Positions 8,953 to 10,000 of a stretch of DNA of 10,000 nt are shown here, in pieces. Source of the stretch: Trachelipus rathkii (Eukaryota > Arthropoda > Malacostraca > Isopoda > Trachelipodidae); NCBI GenBank assembly GCA_015478945.1, contig JABUQX010065309.1, forward strand, positions 1 through 10,000, in the 5' to 3' direction. The position numbers and the translations under genes are program-made. The notes under the pieces were generated by a model. It searched no databases. It saw only the letters and a list, made by a program, of their open reading frames with translations, and was not told the origin of the DNA. Position 1 is the stretch's first letter. The number at the start of each line of letters is the position of its first letter.

Positions 8953-9033
8953 ATGTCTGATTTTCTATCTGATTTTGACCTGTCCGTGAAAACCGAGATG
9001 GAGCACTTGTGTGCACAGTCAGAGCTGAAGTAA
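8953..9033 (+). other. 26-codon small ORF or candidate first coding exon
   Basis: The ATG at 8953 has A at -3 (aaaATG), a favourable eukaryotic context. The frame runs 26 codons to TAA at 9031, with a plausible composition beginning MSDFLSDFDLSVKTEMEHLC. A possible splice donor (gaa|gtaaaa at 9030) overlaps the stop, so the frame could be a first coding exon rather than a complete small ORF. A stop at 8935-8937 bounds it upstream. No family is recognised. Confidence 0.2.
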
Positions 9034-9545
9034 AATGATTTTTTTTATTATAAAATATTTTTCATATTTGTAACTAATTAGTTAGTACAAGAATTCCTTT
9101 TTATTATTATGTCTCAAATTTTATAACCTAGAATGAACGATTTCATAAGTGTATATGGATCAAGGTCAAAAGCTAAGCAAAAAGAGTCAAGAAATTTTAA
9201 TAGAGCCAACAAAAAGAATTTTCCATGGCCTGCAGCTCTGCTTGTGAGTATTTACAAGGGAGAGGGGAGCATTCTTTAAGAAGATGGGATGGGTCAATTT
9301 CTTTGTGAATTTAGTAGTTATATAGATAACTTTGGGGTGGAGAATATCCTATATACAAAATGTCCCATTGTTAAATTAAATGAAAGGATCAATCAATAGA
9401 GGAATACTGATGTGGTTCAAAATATTGTAAGTGACAGCAAATGGCCATATATGATACAACAGCGAAATGAGTTTACTACTGATGAAGATAGGATCTGAAG
9501 AAGAATATAGGTATTCACATAGAAGGAACAAAGGCGTTGTTTATT
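9034..9545. other. AT-rich stretch, no identified gene
   Basis: No convincing gene. One plus-strand frame is open for about 39 codons near 9453-9569, ending at TAA just before a 27-codon ATG frame at 9578. Splice-like signals are too weak to build a model. Confidence 0.4.
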
Positions 9546-9740
9546 TCAACATTCAGGCAAAATTTGTAGTGTAAGGAATGAACGAGTCACTATACATACC
9601 ATATTCTGGATTGGATCAAGGTGGGAGTAAATGGGGGTTAATTTGTACAGTCGTGGTTTAATTTTGCCTGAACGAGAGCAATGAATAATTCTAAAAGGGT
9701 CGCCTGTCGGTACCCAATTAGTTGGATGCCGTGTGGTCAC
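9546..9740 (-). other. 64-codon minus-strand open frame, unidentified
   Basis: The frame opens at a GTG (9738-9740), not ATG, and has balanced composition, with a segment reading HPTNWVPTGDPFRIIHC. It is preceded on the minus strand by ttcacttacctag, a reasonable splice acceptor, so it could be a terminal exon ending at TGA 9546. The opposite strand is also partly open and carries a perfect splice donor at 9751, so the coding strand is undecided. No family is recognised. Confidence 0.22.
9578..9661 (+). other. 27-codon small ORF, unidentified
   Basis: An ATG-initiated frame of 27 codons, beginning MNESLYIPYSGLDQGG, overlaps the minus-strand open frame on the opposite strand. Its composition is protein-like, but it is too short to call. 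It continues the frame of the open segment immediately upstream across a single TAA. Confidence 0.18.
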
Positions 9741-9756
9741 GTAAATCTAGGTAAGT
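9681..9756 (+). other. Candidate exon edge with consensus splice donor
   Basis: The plus strand reads ctag|gtaagt at 9747-9756, matching the AG|GTAAGT donor consensus. An ATG frame from 9681 is open up to it (23 codons and one base, beginning MNNSKRVACRYPISW). It could be a short coding exon, but consensus donors also occur by chance in DNA of this size and no acceptor partner lies inside the window. Confidence 0.2.
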
Positions 9757-10000
9757 GAAATTTTGTTTTCAAGTGTCAAATAGCGATAGATATGAAAGAT
9801 GTTCATAAAAAAAATAGAAACGCTTAACTTGTATGGTATGGAACATTCATAAAAAAAATGAATATACAAATTTATTCCAAAATAGTATTCATAATAAATT
9901 CATATGAATGTACATTTGCAATAGTGTAAACAACCCAGTGATAAGATGATTCGATCGTCATCAGTAATAAGTGTTCCTAAACGAAATGGTTAATAGAAGA
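9757..10000. other. AT-rich stretch with a short direct repeat
   Basis: No gene. ttcataaaaaaaat occurs at 9802-9815 and 9847-9860 within a gttcat/cattcat context. Nothing else stands out. Confidence 0.5.

Overview
The window reads as eukaryotic nuclear DNA, non-coding or intronic. It is strongly AT-rich, packed with very long (AT)n and (AAT)n microsatellites, and has no long open reading frame. The best taxonomic clue is a decayed reverse-transcriptase fragment of a LINE (RTE/CR1-like) between about 1334 and 2105 on the minus strand. Its residual protein motifs resemble C-terminal ORF2 sequence that I associate with decapod crustacean LINEs. With the extreme microsatellite load, a decapod (crab, shrimp or crayfish) or at least an arthropod is the most likely source. 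This is inference, not proof.

Layout. 1-592: (AT)n and (ATT)n arrays. 593-1147: unique AT-rich DNA with a 30-bp class direct duplication. 1148-1333: an (AAT)n array and an (AT)n array. 1334-2105: dead LINE fragment, minus strand, whose 3' end lies directly against the (AT)n array. 2136-3160: repeated (AT)n blocks with unique spacers. 3161-3807: unique DNA with a possible second LINE 3'-tail scrap. 3808-4475: (AT)n and two (AAT)n arrays, with a degenerate tRNA-like segment near 4306. 4772-5296: a 19-bp palindrome, then two diverged copies of a ~200-bp unit separated by a short hAT-like transposon end. 5297-7410: AT-rich unique DNA with one 23-bp tandem duplication. 7411-8036: (AT)n and (AAT)n arrays. 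8037-10000: less AT-rich, higher-complexity DNA with several short coding-like stretches and splice-like sites, none of which I can identify.

No functional gene can be asserted. The window records mobile-element decay, microsatellite growth and local duplication. The items most worth a second look are the paired ~200-bp repeat with the hAT-like end at its junction, the LINE whose 3' end abuts a microsatellite, and the coding-like stretches between 8400 and 9750.
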